This document shows, one piece after another, positions 31,901-41,606 of a stretch of 64,000 bases of DNA. The notes under the pieces are model-generated. The model saw only the letters and a program-made list of their open reading frames with translations. It ran no database searches and was not told where the DNA came from. The stretch is taken from the NCBI GenBank assembly GCA_041389525.1, contig JAWKRR010000019.1, positions 48,491 to 112,490 of the forward strand, in the 5' to 3' direction. Positions within the stretch are counted from its first letter, which is position 1; each line of letters starts with the position of its first letter. The DNA comes from JACKFB01 sp041389525. Its GTDB lineage: Bacteria; Myxococcota_A; UBA9042; PHBI01; JACKFB01. Both the position numbers and the translations under genes were made by a program.

Positions 31901-34900
31901 GTCGCACTCCAACGTGCCGTCCCCGTCACGGTCGCAGTCGCACGCGTCGCCAAGCCCGTCGCCGTCCAGGTCCGCCTGCTCAGGGTTCGCCACCAGCGGG
32001 CAGTTGTCCTCAAAGCAGCTTGGGTGGCCGGGCACCAGCTTGCACAGGCACGCCGCCGGGTCCGGCTCGGCCGCGCACAGCCCGCACTCGCCCGCCGTCG
32101 AGCCCCCAGCACACGGCTCGGGAGCCGCGCACACCGCCAGAATCCCGTCGTCGTAGCCGTCCCCGTCCGCGTCGCAGTCGCACGCGTCGCCCAGCCCGTC
32201 GCCGTCGCCGTCCGCCTGGCTCGCGTTCGCCACCCCGTGGCAGTTGTCCGAGCACCCAGCCACCTGACCCCCCACGCACGCCGGCAGCGGCGGCCCCTTC
32301 GGGTCGGCCGGGTTGCACTCGGGCACCCCGTCCCCGTCCGCGTCGCAGTCGCACGCGTCGCCGATCCCGTCGTCGTCCGCGTCCGCCTGGTCGGTGTTCA
32401 CGACCCCGGCGCAGTTGTCCGAGCAGCCAGCGACCTGACCGCCCACGCACACCGGCAGCGGCTCGCCCGTCGGGTCGTCCGGGTCGCACTCGGCCACCCC
32501 ATCCCCGTCCGCGTCGCACGCGCACAGGTCGCCGACCCCGTCGCCATCCGCGTCCGCCTGGTCCCCGTTCGGCGCCCCCGGGCAGTTGTCCGAGCACCCG
32601 ACGACCTCCCCCCCCGCGCACGCCGGCAGCGGCGGCCCCTTCGGGTCGGCTGGGTCGCACTCGAGCACCCCATCCCCGTCCGCGTCGCAGTCGCACGCGT
32701 CGCCAAGCCCGTCGGCGTCGAAGTCCGCCTGGTCGGCGTTCGCCACCCCGAAGCAGTTGTCCCGCGCGCACATCGCCAGCCCCGGCTCCTCCGCACACAC
32801 ACACGCCAGCGGGTCGCCCACCACGCCGCAGCTCACGCACGACGCAGGTGCTGCCGCCCCCCCGCACGGGTCCGCGGGCTTACAGCTCGCCAACACCCAG
32901 TCGTCCACCCCGTCGCCATCGGCGTCGCAGTCGCACGCGTCGCCCACCGAGTCGCCGTCCAGGTCCGCCTGGTCCGCGTTGGCCCAGCCCACGCAGTTGT
33001 CCGAGCAGCCCGAGATCTTTCCGCCCGTACACGCAGGCGCCGGCGGTCCCTTCGGGTCGTCCGGGTCGCACTCGAACACCCCGTCGTCGTCGCTGTCGCA
33101 CTCGCACGCATCACCCGCGCCGTCGCCGTCCGCGTCCGCCTGTTCCGCGTTCGCCACGCTCGGGCAGTTGTCGTCGCAGTCGAGCACCCCGTCCCCGTCG
33201 CCGTCCGCGTCCGCCACACCGCAGCCGCACACGCCGGGAGCGGTCTTCGCCGGGTCGTCCGGGCACGCGTCCGCGCAGGTCGGCCCGCCGAAGCCCGCCG
33301 GGCACACGCACGCGCCGTCCCCCGTGGCGCCATCGGCGCACTCGCCCCCGTTCTCGCAGGCGCAAGCCCCCTCGCACGCCCCGCCGAACCATCCGTCCAG
33401 GCAGGTGCACGCCCCCGCGCCGTCGACCCCCTCGTCGCAGCTCCCGTGTCCGCCGCACGGCGTCGCCGCCCCGCCCGGACACGGCTCGCACGTCGCCCCA
33501 AAGGTCCCCGCGGGGCACGGATTGCAAGCGCTCCCGTCAAATCCAGCGTCGCACGCGCACTCGCCCGTGCCGCCCTTGCCCTCGTCGCACACCCCGTTGC
33601 CGCTGCACGGCTTGTCGGCCCCACCCGGGCACGCCACGCAGTCCGGCCCGAAGCGCCCCGGCGCGCACTCGTCGCACATCGGCCCGGCAAACCCAGCGCC
33701 GCACTCGCACGCGCCCGACCCGCCCATGCCGTCGTCGCAGCTCCCGTGGCCCGAGCACGGCTGGCCGGCACCCCCCGGGCACTCCACGCACTCCGGCCCA
33801 AAGCGCCCCGCCTCGCACACGTCACACGCCGCGCCGGTGTACCCGAGCTCGCACTCGCAGACCCCCGACCCGCCGATCCCGTCGTCGCACACGCCCTTCG
33901 CCGAGCACGCCTCGTCCGCGCCTCCCGGGCACTCTCCGCAGCCCGCGCCGAAGTATCCCTCGTCGCACAGGTCGCACAGCGGCCCGGTAAATCCTGCCTC
34001 GCAGCCGCACACCCCGCTGCCCCCGATGCCCTGGTCGCACACCCCGTGGCCGGAGCACACGTTGTCGACGCCGCCGGGGCACTCCGCGCAGTCCAACCCG
34101 AACCGCTGCGCCTCGCACGCATCGCACGCCGCGCCCGTGAACCCGGCCTCGCACTCGCAGATCCCCGTCCCGCCGATCCCGTCGTCGCACGCGCCATTGC
34201 CGCTGCAAGGCGTCGCCGCGCCGCCCGGGCACTCCGCACAGGCCGTCCCGAAGGTGCCCACCGCGCAGCTATCGCACGCGTCGCCGACCCCATCGCCGTC
34301 GCCGTCCGCCTGGCTCGCGTTCGCCACGCCCACGCAGTTGTCCCGGCACCCGACCGTCGCGCCCGCCGTGCAGAACCCGGGCACCGGCCCGCCCCAGCAC
34401 CCCGTCGTCGCCACGTCGCGCACGCCGTCGCCGTCCAGGTCGCAGTCGCACGCGTTCCCGATCCCGTCCCCGTCGTCATCCGCCTGAGTCGCGTTGGGCG
34501 TCCCGACGCAGTTGTCGAAGCACGCCACCTTCTCGCCGCCCACGCACGCCGCCGGCGGCACGCCCCCCGACCAGCACGCAGCCGCCGTCGAGTCGAAGAC
34601 CCCGTCGCCGTCGGTGTCGCACTCGTCGCGCACGGTCACCCGCCCGCTGAACTCCGACGTCATCCCGGCCCCGGTCGCCGTCGCCGTCAGCTTCGACCCC
34701 ACCACCACGCCCGGAGGCGTCGGGATGATGAACCGGAAGCGCGCCGCCGTGTCCGCACCCTGATAGAGCCCATGGATCACCGCGTTATACAGCGCCGTCC
34801 CGCCCGCCTTGTCGTCGCTGGTCCCCTCGGTCTGCGTCGCCAGCCAGACCGCGCCCTCGCCGAACCCGGACGGATCCGCGTCGGCCAGGTGCAGGTCGAC

Positions 34901-37900
34901 CACCTCACCCGCCGTCACGATGCCGTCGACCGTCAGAAACCCTGATCCCACCAGCGCGTTCGTCAGGATCGGGTAGTTCCGCTGCCCGTTGCCGCCCGCG
35001 TCCTTGTCGCCCACGTCGTTGAGGCTGACGAAGGGCGCGGTCCCCACCAGCGCGTTGTCCAACCCGTCCAGCAGGTCGTAGCCGATCTGCCCCGTCGGCC
35101 CAGCACCCGCGTCATTGAGCCCGGTGCCGTTGAGGCTGACGTGGTTCCGCTCGAGCTTCACACCCGCCGCCAGCGCCCCGACCTGCACGCCCGCCCCGTG
35201 GTTCTGCCTGATGATGCAGTCGCTGATGGTGCTGCCGCTGCCGCGCATGTAGACGCCCGCGGTCGACCCGCCGGCCCCGCGCCCGTTGAGCTCAATCGTG
35301 CAGTTGCCAAGGGCCAGCCCGCTGGTCCCCGACTCCATCGCCAGGCCCGCCGCGCCGTTATCTCCAAGGCGAATCCGGTCCATGCTGAGGCCCACGCCCG
35401 CCTCCAGATGCACGCCCGGCGCCGCCGCGGTCCGCCGCCCGTTGCCCCGAAGCTCCGTCGCGTCAACCGTCCACAGGTCCGAGCCCCCGCGCAGCCGCAG
35501 CCCCGCCCCGCCCGCATACGCGACCAGCGAGTCCGCCACCAACCCCGAGTCCGCACCCAGCGAGCGCACCCCGTCGCCACCGACCCGCGCCGTCCCGCTC
35601 GGCTCGGCCACCGCAGTCGCCCGCGTCCCGATGACGCAGCCCCGAATCTGCACGCCGTTCGCCACCGCACCCACCCGAATCGCCGCGTGCGAGTCGCTGT
35701 TCACCACGTCGCCAAAGCCCGTGATAGCAAGCCCGCTCAGCCACGTGTCCGCCCCGACCACGTCGATCCCGACCGCCAGCCCCGCCGCGTCGAGGATCTC
35801 GATCTCCGGCCCCGGGACCGCCGCGAACGCCGAGTCCAGCCGCCCGACCACCCCGCCGGCGCCCAGGCTGACCGCGTTCGTGTCGCCGATCGCCGCCGTC
35901 TGAGACTCGCCCGCCAGCCAGGTCCCCGCGTCCGTAATCGCAGGCAGCGCCTGGCTCAGCGCGATGACCGCCACGCCCGCCGCCACGCCCGGGTCCGCCG
36001 CCCGCCCCATGGGGTCGCTGGCGCCCGGGATGACGAAGCGCGCCGTGTTCGGCCCCTGGATGCGGTTGGCGTTGTCGATGAACGCCGCCAGGCTGCCCTG
36101 ACCGCTGCTCCGCGTGTTGGTCACCGCCTCAAAGGACAGCCCGAGATCCACGTTCGCCCGTAGCTCGGTGGTCAGGGTGAGCGGGATGACCGCCTGGGCC
36201 ACGGTGCTCGCGGTCGACAGGCTGGCCAAAGTGCCGCTGAAGTTGGCGGCGGCGTCGACGCGTGTGGTGTCCGCGCCTCCGACCCGGTTGCGGTTCGCCG
36301 TGACACCATCGGAGTGAAAGATCGGGACCGCGGTGACCGCGTTCGACCCGATGAGGCCGGCCGCCGGCGGTGAGTCGGCGTCGCCCGCGGTGCTCGTGGC
36401 CACGCGCAGGGTGTAGTTCGCCGCGGCCAACCCGCCCAGCAAGTACGCCCCGGACGCGTCGGTGTAGACCGCGCGCATGAAGGCCCCGGCGGCGTCGTAG
36501 AGCTCGACCCGCACAGCCCCCAGCGCGTGAGCGTCAGCGCCTGCCTCAGCGCGCGACCGCCCCGGGCCCGCCTGCCAGCCGGTGTCCTCGAACACGCGGC
36601 CGCTGATGGCGCCGCCGACCAGCACGGGGGCGACCTCCTGGACCGCCGTCTCCGTCGAGAACTCGCTGTTGTTGTAGTTCACGTCGGCGCTCGACCGGTA
36701 CGGGTCCAGGGACGGCGTGACGCTGGCGCCCACCCGCGCCTTGAACTTCACGACCGCGGAGGCTCCCGAGGCGAGGGTCGAATTGCCGAAGGTCCAGGTC
36801 AGCTGGTCGCGGTTCTGCCCAAGGTAGGGGCCGGCCGTGGTGGGGCTGACGACCGCGGGCGTGACGTTGTTGAGGCCCGTGGTGACGCTCGAGCCCGGGT
36901 GAAACGTGAAGCGCGCGGCCGAGCTGCTGCCCGACGGCGACGAGGTCGGCAGCCAGGCGCGCGCGACCACCGACGTGGCGTTGCCGAAGCCCGTGTTGGT
37001 GATGGTCAGCGTGTAGTCGACCAGGTCGCCCGGCTGCGCCGAGTCGGGGTCCGCCTTCAGATCCAGCGCCAGGTACGCCCGCTGCGCGACGATAGCCGGC
37101 GAAAACGACGACATCGCCTTGGTGATCTGCTTGCTCGAGAGAGTGACCTGATTGACGATCAATGTGCCATTTGCCGCATTGACGCGCATATCGAACTCGA
37201 ACGCGCCGCCGCCGCCCGTGAACAGCTCGTCGATGGTCTTGAAGGTGATGGTGCTGCCCGGCGTGGGGGTCGGCATCGGGGTCGGGATGACGTCGACGCC
37301 CGACACCATGTGCAGATTGCCGAAGGATCCCGCGACCATCTGCGTGGGCAGGACGTCCTTCATGATCAACTGGTACTGCGGCAGATTGCCGGTATTAAAG
37401 AAGGTGACGCGGTAGGTCAGCAGGGCGTTCGGGGGGATGAGCACGCCGTCGTAGGGATTGCCGTTGACCGCGACGATCTGCTTGAGGACGTACAGATTGC
37501 TGTTGTTATCGGCGACGCTGGGGATGTGGTAGCGCCAGGTGGCGTCTTTGCCGGTCTCGCCGGCGGCCTGGGCGGAGTCGCCGCCGAAGACCTCGCTGTT
37601 GTTGATGATGCCGGTGTCGGGCGGGTTCACCGTGAGGCGCAGGGACACGCTGACGTAGCGAAGCTCACCGACGACCAGGCGGCCGACGGCGAAGCGGATG
37701 GCGTTGGTGTTGGCGGGCAGCGGGTTGTCGGTGGAGAGCGCCCAGCCCAGGGTCGTCTCGGCGCCGGGGACGTAGGTCGAGCTCGTCGGGCCCATGCCGG
37801 TCTTGTTGATGGCGGTGGCGGGGCCCTCGACGAGGTTGCCGATGCGCGAGCCGGGGTAGGCGACGCGCTGCCAGGGGCCGACGTTGCCCGTGTTGTCCAT

Positions 37901-38713
37901 GGGGTAGCCGGTCTGCGGGCCAGCGACGGCCGACCCCGCGCCGAAGGGGCAGGAGCCGCGGTTGCCGCCCAGCGAGGGGGCCGCGGACTTGGGCGAGCCG
38001 GTGCCGTTGATGGCGGTCTGGGTCGAGCCGAACGCGTTGGCCTGGTCGGCGTCCCACAGGTTGTGGGTCGTGGCCTCGGTCTGCTTGAGGAACGGGTTGA
38101 TCTGGCTCTCGCCGCTGGGCGAAATCTTGTAGCCGTCGACCCCCTGGTCCACGCGCCCGTCGGCGTCGGTGAAGACGGCGGTGCGCGGGTCGGTGGAGAA
38201 GAAGATGCCGGTGTCGGCGTAGCCCATCGCGACGCTGCCGTTACAGCGGTTGGTGGCGATGCCGAGGCTCGCGCACAGCCCCGTCTTGTCGAACGCGTTC
38301 GTGTTGAACGGCGCGCCGGTCCACGTGTTGTTCGTCTGCGCCCAGCCATTCGGCATCGGCCCGGGCGGGTTCGGCGGGATATCGCGGAACGAGTCCAGCC
38401 CATCCGGCACCACAATCGACGCCCCAACCACCTCGGTCCCCGCCGGGATGTAGTCGGTCACATAGCCGCCAGCGCCAATGGTCGCGCCATTCTCAATCGG
38501 CGAAAACTGCACGATATAGCGGATGACATCGTCCGCCTGCAGCACCGGTAGGCCCTTCTCAGCCCGGTCGAGCATCAAGTCCAGCGTCTCAGGCGCCAGG
38601 TACTTCGTGGTCTGCACCTGCGGCACGCTGTGAGCCAGCGCCGAAGCCGAGAGCGCGAGGAGCATGCCAAGAGCAAACATCAGCGGGGCAAGCCGATGAA
38701 CACGGACAGACAT
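28964..38713 (-). CDS. Giant adhesin fused to an OmpA-type outer-membrane protein
   Basis: Start ATG 38713 (GGAG eight bases upstream) gives 3249 aa with a signal peptide (LMFALGMLLALSASALA). Order along the protein: a large N-terminal secreted region with DUF11-like and SdrD-B-like segments (about 36.0-38.5 kb); a parallel beta-helix (about 35.0-36.0 kb); DNCVGxxNxxQADxDGDGxGDAC thrombospondin type-3 repeats, about fifteen (30.97-34.6 kb); and, set within these, seven EGF-like modules with CSGHGxCDxGxGGxGxC (33.3-34.3 kb). A Gly-rich tract, a hydrophobic segment and RRR follow (30.83-30.95 kb), then a second hydrophobic stretch ending LRAAPGDN. The C-terminal ~600 aa form a beta-barrel-like domain, five further calcium-type DxDxDG repeats and an OmpA peptidoglycan-binding domain with GHTDNVG and LSKARAKAV. 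No stop interrupts the fusion. Confidence 0.88.
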   Translation of the reverse strand: MSVRVHRLAPLMFALGMLLALSASALAHSVPQVQTTKYLAPETLDLMLDRAEKGLPVLQADDVIRYIVQFSPIENGATIGAGGYVTDYIPAGTEVVGASIVVPDGLDSFRDIPPNPPGPMPNGWAQTNNTWTGAPFNTNAFDKTGLCASLGIATNRCNGSVAMGYADTGIFFSTDPRTAVFTDADGRVDQGVDGYKISPSGESQINPFLKQTEATTHNLWDADQANAFGSTQTAINGTGSPKSAAPSLGGNRGSCPFGAGSAVAGPQTGYPMDNTGNVGPWQRVAYPGSRIGNLVEGPATAINKTGMGPTSSTYVPGAETTLGWALSTDNPLPANTNAIRFAVGRLVVGELRYVSVSLRLTVNPPDTGIINNSEVFGGDSAQAAGETGKDATWRYHIPSVADNNSNLYVLKQIVAVNGNPYDGVLIPPNALLTYRVTFFNTGNLPQYQLIMKDVLPTQMVAGSFGNLHMVSGVDVIPTPMPTPTPGSTITFKTIDELFTGGGGAFEFDMRVNAANGTLIVNQVTLSSKQITKAMSSFSPAIVAQRAYLALDLKADPDSAQPGDLVDYTLTITNTGFGNATSVVARAWLPTSSPSGSSSAARFTFHPGSSVTTGLNNVTPAVVSPTTAGPYLGQNRDQLTWTFGNSTLASGASAVVKFKARVGASVTPSLDPYRSSADVNYNNSEFSTETAVQEVAPVLVGGAISGRVFEDTGWQAGPGRSRAEAGADAHALGAVRVELYDAAGAFMRAVYTDASGAYLLGGLAAANYTLRVATSTAGDADSPPAAGLIGSNAVTAVPIFHSDGVTANRNRVGGADTTRVDAAANFSGTLASLSTASTVAQAVIPLTLTTELRANVDLGLSFEAVTNTRSSGQGSLAAFIDNANRIQGPNTARFVIPGASDPMGRAADPGVAAGVAVIALSQALPAITDAGTWLAGESQTAAIGDTNAVSLGAGGVVGRLDSAFAAVPGPEIEILDAAGLAVGIDVVGADTWLSGLAITGFGDVVNSDSHAAIRVGAVANGVQIRGCVIGTRATAVAEPSGTARVGGDGVRSLGADSGLVADSLVAYAGGAGLRLRGGSDLWTVDATELRGNGRRTAAAPGVHLEAGVGLSMDRIRLGDNGAAGLAMESGTSGLALGNCTIELNGRGAGGSTAGVYMRGSGSTISDCIIRQNHGAGVQVGALAAGVKLERNHVSLNGTGLNDAGAGPTGQIGYDLLDGLDNALVGTAPFVSLNDVGDKDAGGNGQRNYPILTNALVGSGFLTVDGIVTAGEVVDLHLADADPSGFGEGAVWLATQTEGTSDDKAGGTALYNAVIHGLYQGADTAARFRFIIPTPPGVVVGSKLTATATGAGMTSEFSGRVTVRDECDTDGDGVFDSTAAACWSGGVPPAACVGGEKVACFDNCVGTPNATQADDDGDGIGNACDCDLDGDGVRDVATTGCWGGPVPGFCTAGATVGCRDNCVGVANASQADGDGDGVGDACDSCAVGTFGTACAECPGGAATPCSGNGACDDGIGGTGICECEAGFTGAACDACEAQRFGLDCAECPGGVDNVCSGHGVCDQGIGGSGVCGCEAGFTGPLCDLCDEGYFGAGCGECPGGADEACSAKGVCDDGIGGSGVCECELGYTGAACDVCEAGRFGPECVECPGGAGQPCSGHGSCDDGMGGSGACECGAGFAGPMCDECAPGRFGPDCVACPGGADKPCSGNGVCDEGKGGTGECACDAGFDGSACNPCPAGTFGATCEPCPGGAATPCGGHGSCDEGVDGAGACTCLDGWFGGACEGACACENGGECADGATGDGACVCPAGFGGPTCADACPDDPAKTAPGVCGCGVADADGDGDGVLDCDDNCPSVANAEQADADGDGAGDACECDSDDDGVFECDPDDPKGPPAPACTGGKISGCSDNCVGWANADQADLDGDSVGDACDCDADGDGVDDWVLASCKPADPCGGAAAPASCVSCGVVGDPLACVCAEEPGLAMCARDNCFGVANADQADFDADGLGDACDCDADGDGVLECDPADPKGPPLPACAGGEVVGCSDNCPGAPNGDQADADGDGVGDLCACDADGDGVAECDPDDPTGEPLPVCVGGQVAGCSDNCAGVVNTDQADADDDGIGDACDCDADGDGVPECNPADPKGPPLPACVGGQVAGCSDNCHGVANASQADGDGDGLGDACDCDADGDGYDDGILAVCAAPEPCAGGSTAGECGLCAAEPDPAACLCKLVPGHPSCFEDNCPLVANPEQADLDGDGLGDACDCDRDGDGTLECDPDDPTGEPWPACVGGETVECSDNCEGIVNADQADADGDGVGDACDCDADNDGVLECDPADPGGDPLPACVGGQTAGCSDNCVGVANADQADVNGDGVGDACVCDADSDGVLECDPADPGGEPPAACVGGAKTACADNCPGVVNADQADLDGDGLGDACDCDRDGDGTFECDPADPGAPPLPACRAGETAGCSDNCEGVVNLDQADSDGDGIGDACDCDNDNDGVFECDPADPTGPLLLPVCGGGVFVGCWDNCPSVPNADQADSDDDGIADACEADFDDDQVVDDNDNCPDVANPDQLDSDGDGVGDACEEAPPVVDGQPVFYGGGGCGGGGGGPWGPLLLISALLWALASGRRRGAAAVLAAMLLLGPVAELRAAPGDNQTSFQVEHFEPMPSAPTNILNVSSSQVLPHLQLAADLVMHFVSKPFVTARSTTDDTTVSKTVDGQLKAELSVALGLWKRLELGVSLPLVLHQFGESLALFGNAGGDVDGFSLGDLRVIAKLRLLDPKRSNGFGLGLVGSLYAPTGDRDTFNSDGAFRFEPRVVVDWRHSSGVVIAANLGYHLRPRRVAQNIVSDDAVRWGLGVATPTWWHRMDLFATVWGSLPTASNRNPDVAGEKLSDGATTPVEFLMGADFALSDAMRLRLGGGAGLTHGYGAPAWRALASVDYGKAGDDSDGDGISDGADACPNVPEDLDGFEDIDGCPDPDNDQDGILDAADRCPNDPEDKDGFEDEDGCPDPDNDGDGLLDADDKCPNDPEDRDAFEDADGCSDPDNDQDGVPDVADKCPLDPEDRDGFQDADGCPDPDNDQDGILDVADKCPNEPETVNKFQDDDGCPDTKEKGFRITRTHIELGGAVHFATNKAIIQDRSFALLRAAARVIQDHPRITRILIEGHTDNVGPDSSNLTLSKARAKAVVDFLAAEGVDKARLQSEGYGETRPVADNRTSKGRQSNRRTEFRILEVDGQPVTENVIEDKVEIHD

Positions 38714-39045
38714 GGACGGGACTCCGTTCATTGTTCGCGCCCCGCACGTCGCAGCAACGTGCAAGAGCAACGGGCACCCGATGGCGCCACGAACCGGTGA
38801 CGATGAGACCGCGAGCGGGCTTAACACCCCCCACCACGCGCCGCGCAGGAGCCTTGTAACCGCCGCGCGGCAGCGCTCTCGGCGCGAAGTGGCCGGATGC
38901 CGATGCCCCTTCGTTTGTGAAGAGAACCCCGATCTCGGGCTGGCGCTCCAACCACCGCGGCCACTTCACGCGTGCAACGCCGCCGCCTCTGCGAGTACGC
39001 TCGGCCCAGACCCTCCAGTCCCCCCCGCACCGCGGAGCCGGCGTC
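38714..39045. other. Intergenic region between divergent surface genes
   Basis: 332 bp between the starts of the giant surface gene (minus) and the fifth lipoprotein (plus). It should hold both promoters. I see no conserved cassette leader here and no clear gene; the small frames are shadows. Confidence 0.5.
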
Positions 39046-40919
39046 GTGAAAGCCTCCACCCTCCGCCAAGCGCTCGCGCCACCCCCACCAGCCCGCGCGA
39101 CCGCCCTCGCCCTGGCGCTGACGGCGACCATCTACGCCTGCAGCGCCACCTCGCCCACCACCGACGCGACCGCCAGAGCCGACGCCGACGCGGGAGCGGT
39201 CGTCCTCAACGACCTGGGCCCGGCCGAGACGCAGCCGGACGCCAAGCCCAAGCCAGACACCGCGGTCGCCTGCCCGAACCGGTGCGCCAAGGAGTTCCCG
39301 ACGGTCCCGCAATGCATGGAGGGGATCTGGGACCTCACGAGCTGCACTTGCAGCCTTCAACCCGTGCAGCATGGAACCCCTTGCGATGACGGCGTCGAGT
39401 GCACGGCCTCCGACAAATGCGTCGCAGGCGTCTGCGAAGCCGGCCCGCCCACGGAGCTCGTTGAGCCAAGCGAGGGCTGGCAGCCGGAGGAAGACTCCGC
39501 TGCTGCAACCCGACGACCCCGACTGGGAGTGGGCCGCGGTGCACATGGACCCAAGCTGCCGCTCCTGCGACGGCTCACGCGCGTATCTGAACTGGTTGTT
39601 CAGCGGCTCTCACAACAACTCGCCATACTGGGCTGCTGCGACCCCGACCGGAGAACTCATCACTCTGGAGCTATTGCCCCGCCTCCGGACGTACGACTCC
39701 AATCTTGAGCCTGCGTGGGACGCTCCGGCAACGGCCTCGGCTGGCGATACCATGAGCAGGGTGATTGGAGTCGGCGTGGACGGCTCGCTCTACGCCGGCG
39801 GGGCCAAGGATTTCGGGTCCGCTGTTCAGAGCTTCAGTTGGCTGGCGCGGTACAGCGCGGCGGGCGAAATCCTCTGGGAACGCCAGATGCGGCAGATGTT
39901 CCTCGTGACAGACATCTTGCCGGCGCCCGACCTCGGGTTGTACCTCGTGGAAGGGGGCGCCAAGAGCCACGCAGATTTCATGGCCTCAAGAGCGAAGCCT
40001 TTCGGTGAGGCGTCTGCGAGAGGACGGGACTGACCTCTGGGCGACCGATATTGATGACGCCTGGCCGCTCCTGAACGCACTGTTCTACATCGCACCAGCG
40101 CGGCTTGGCGGGGTCGTTCTCGCGTATTTGGCCGAGGAGATGGTGCCAAGCACGGACGGCGCGAAGAGCGAGCGAGAGTTGATCGCGTCCGCCGCGAGAA
40201 TCGACGGAGAGGGCGCAATCGCTTGGAAGACAAGGGTGAGCGCACCGGGAAATTCGACGCACGCCGGGCGCCTCGTGGCGCTGCCTCATGACAAGTTCAT
40301 GGTTATCGGCGTGCAGTGGCCGACGTTCGGACCGCGGGAGCGCTATTCAGTGAGCGCGTGGCTCGTCGATTCCGACGGGACCTTGCTCGGTGAGACAAAC
40401 GTGTATCCCAGGCTCGGACACTACTTCTTGGCGCTAGGCGCGACAGCGGCCCCCGACGGTGCCGTCCTCATCACCGGCTACCTGAATGACTACCACGGCA
40501 CGTCAGCGACGCCGTTGATGATCAATGACGCCGAAACCTGGGAGACTGACGGATTCATCATGAAGCTGGACCGTTGGGGCAATTTTGAGTGGATGCGGCT
40601 CTTTGGCGATCCTGGACTAGGATCCGACGCCCTATGGACGGTCGTCGCCAGCCCCGACGGTCGAATCACCGCGACAGGCCTGCTCGATGGTGAAACTGGC
40701 ACGATCGTGCACAACTGGATAGTCCGCACCGACTTCTGGGGCCGCACCTGCGGGATGCGACTTGGGGTTTGCGCGGATATGGCCTGGCAGGACTGCGAGG
40801 ACGGCAACCCTTGCACCGTCAACTGGTGCGACCCGGATGCGGGCTGCACGCACCCTCCGCTGCCCGACGGCAGCCCTTGCGGCGAGGGGTTGACGTGTCA
40901 GGGGGCGGTCTGCAAGTAG
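39046..40919 (+). pseudogene. Fifth Cys-rich PQQ-propeller-like lipoprotein, two frameshifts
   Basis: Start GTG 39046 gives a lipoprotein signal (ATALALALTATIYAC) and a linker much like that of the 24975 gene (both with SATSPTTDAT-type text). The frame is lost near 39495-39503, where an extra base follows GWQPEE. It continues in a second frame through CRSCDGSRAYLNWL and is lost again near 39960-39990. A third frame from SLSVRRLREDG carries the rest, including the complete C-terminal Cys block to TAG 40919. Two small corrections would restore about 620 aa. It is separated from the main array by the beta-helix and giant genes and has no L-domain partner or cassette leader. Confidence 0.82.
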
Positions 40920-41086
40920 CGCACTATCCTCAGTAGAGGCCAGCAAACGCTGGGGATTTCCCTGGCGCCGAGACCGTGCACGCTCTGCGTACGCAACGGG
41001 CTCGGGTAGGTCTGGCCCCGGTGGCCGGTCTCGGGCTCGGGGGCTGAGGAGCGTCCTTCGCATCGGCGCGGTTGGGAGGCCGCTGT
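40920..41086. other. Gap with no gene seen
   Basis: 167 bp between the fifth lipoprotein stop and the end of the truncated toxin gene. Contains the inverted pair CCGCTGTTCAGAACAGCGG at 41080-41098, a strong short hairpin that may terminate transcription. Nothing else is recognised. Confidence 0.4.
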
Positions 41087-41236
41087 TCAGAACAGCGGTG
41101 TTGCACGGGTCGGGCTAAGTGCGAAGCAACCGTAATGACGTAGAAGTGCGGGGGTCAGGCACCGCACTTTGGAGCGCGAGAGGTCGGAGAACGGGAAGCG
41201 AACGAGGACTACGGATCCGGCTGCAGATGCGCCCAT
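41087..41236 (-). pseudogene. MazF/PemK-type toxin truncated by a palindromic element
   Basis: An ATG at 41236, overlapping the antitoxin end by 28 bases, opens a frame reading GSVVLVRFPFSDLSRSKVR. This is the start of MazF/PemK toxins, whose next residues would be PAVVL or similar. Instead the sequence enters the hairpin element at 41144-41169 (CLTPALL) and ends after 49 residues at 41087. Intact toxins of this family are about 110 aa, so the catalytic core is missing. The paired antitoxin gene is intact. Confidence 0.75.
41144..41169. repeat. Palindromic AAGTGCGG element with TGACCCC core
   Basis: AAGTGCGG and CCGCACTT form a perfect 8-bp stem around GGTCAGGCA-type loop sequence. On the minus strand the element contains CTGACCCC, similar to the TTGACCCC end of the dispersed repeats at 28961, 42785 and 42893. 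It interrupts the toxin gene. Confidence 0.65.
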
Positions 41237-41439
41237 GCGGCGTCCTCCTCGGGACGGTCCCAGTCGGCGGCCAGGGCCTGCTCGCTGAGAAGCGCCGCGT
41301 CGCTGGGGTCACCGGCAGGGAGGTCCGTGTCTGCCTCGAGGATCGTGACGAGCGCCTGTCTTTGCCCCATGAGTTGGACCGGCTCAAGCAGCCGAACGCG
41401 ACCTTGGCCATCGATGATTGCGCGCACCGTCTTCAGCAT
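41209..41439 (-). CDS. Antitoxin of a MazF-type toxin-antitoxin pair
   Basis: Start ATG 41439 behind GGAG. The 76-aa product opens with a short beta region (MLKTVRAIIDGQGRVRLLEP) like AbrB-fold or DUF104-type antitoxins and ends DAALLSEQALAADWDRPEEDAAWAHL. That tail is typical of small antitoxins encoded just before PemK/MazF toxins. The C-terminal segment would wrap the toxin. The toxin start lies inside its last codons. Since the toxin is truncated, this is probably an orphan. Confidence 0.75.
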   Translation of the reverse strand: MLKTVRAIIDGQGRVRLLEPVQLMGQRQALVTILEADTDLPAGDPSDAALLSEQALAADWDRPEEDAAWAHLQPDP

Positions 41440-41606
41440 GAAGGCTCCAGGTCCGACAACGCCGCGGATGATACGGAAACGCACCCGAGGCTGCCATCCT
41501 ACGGTCCGTCCAGCCTTCGAGCCGAGCCCCAAAGATCGGAACATCGGCCAATATTTCCGCCTCTTGACTGAGCCCCAGGACCGTACCATCCCGCGCCGGG
41601 CCTGAC

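Noticed and set aside
29360..34945. Long plus-strand frames opposite the giant surface gene
   Set aside because: They mirror the DxDGDG and EGF repeats on the minus strand and are rich in Arg/Pro/Ser/His; not genes.
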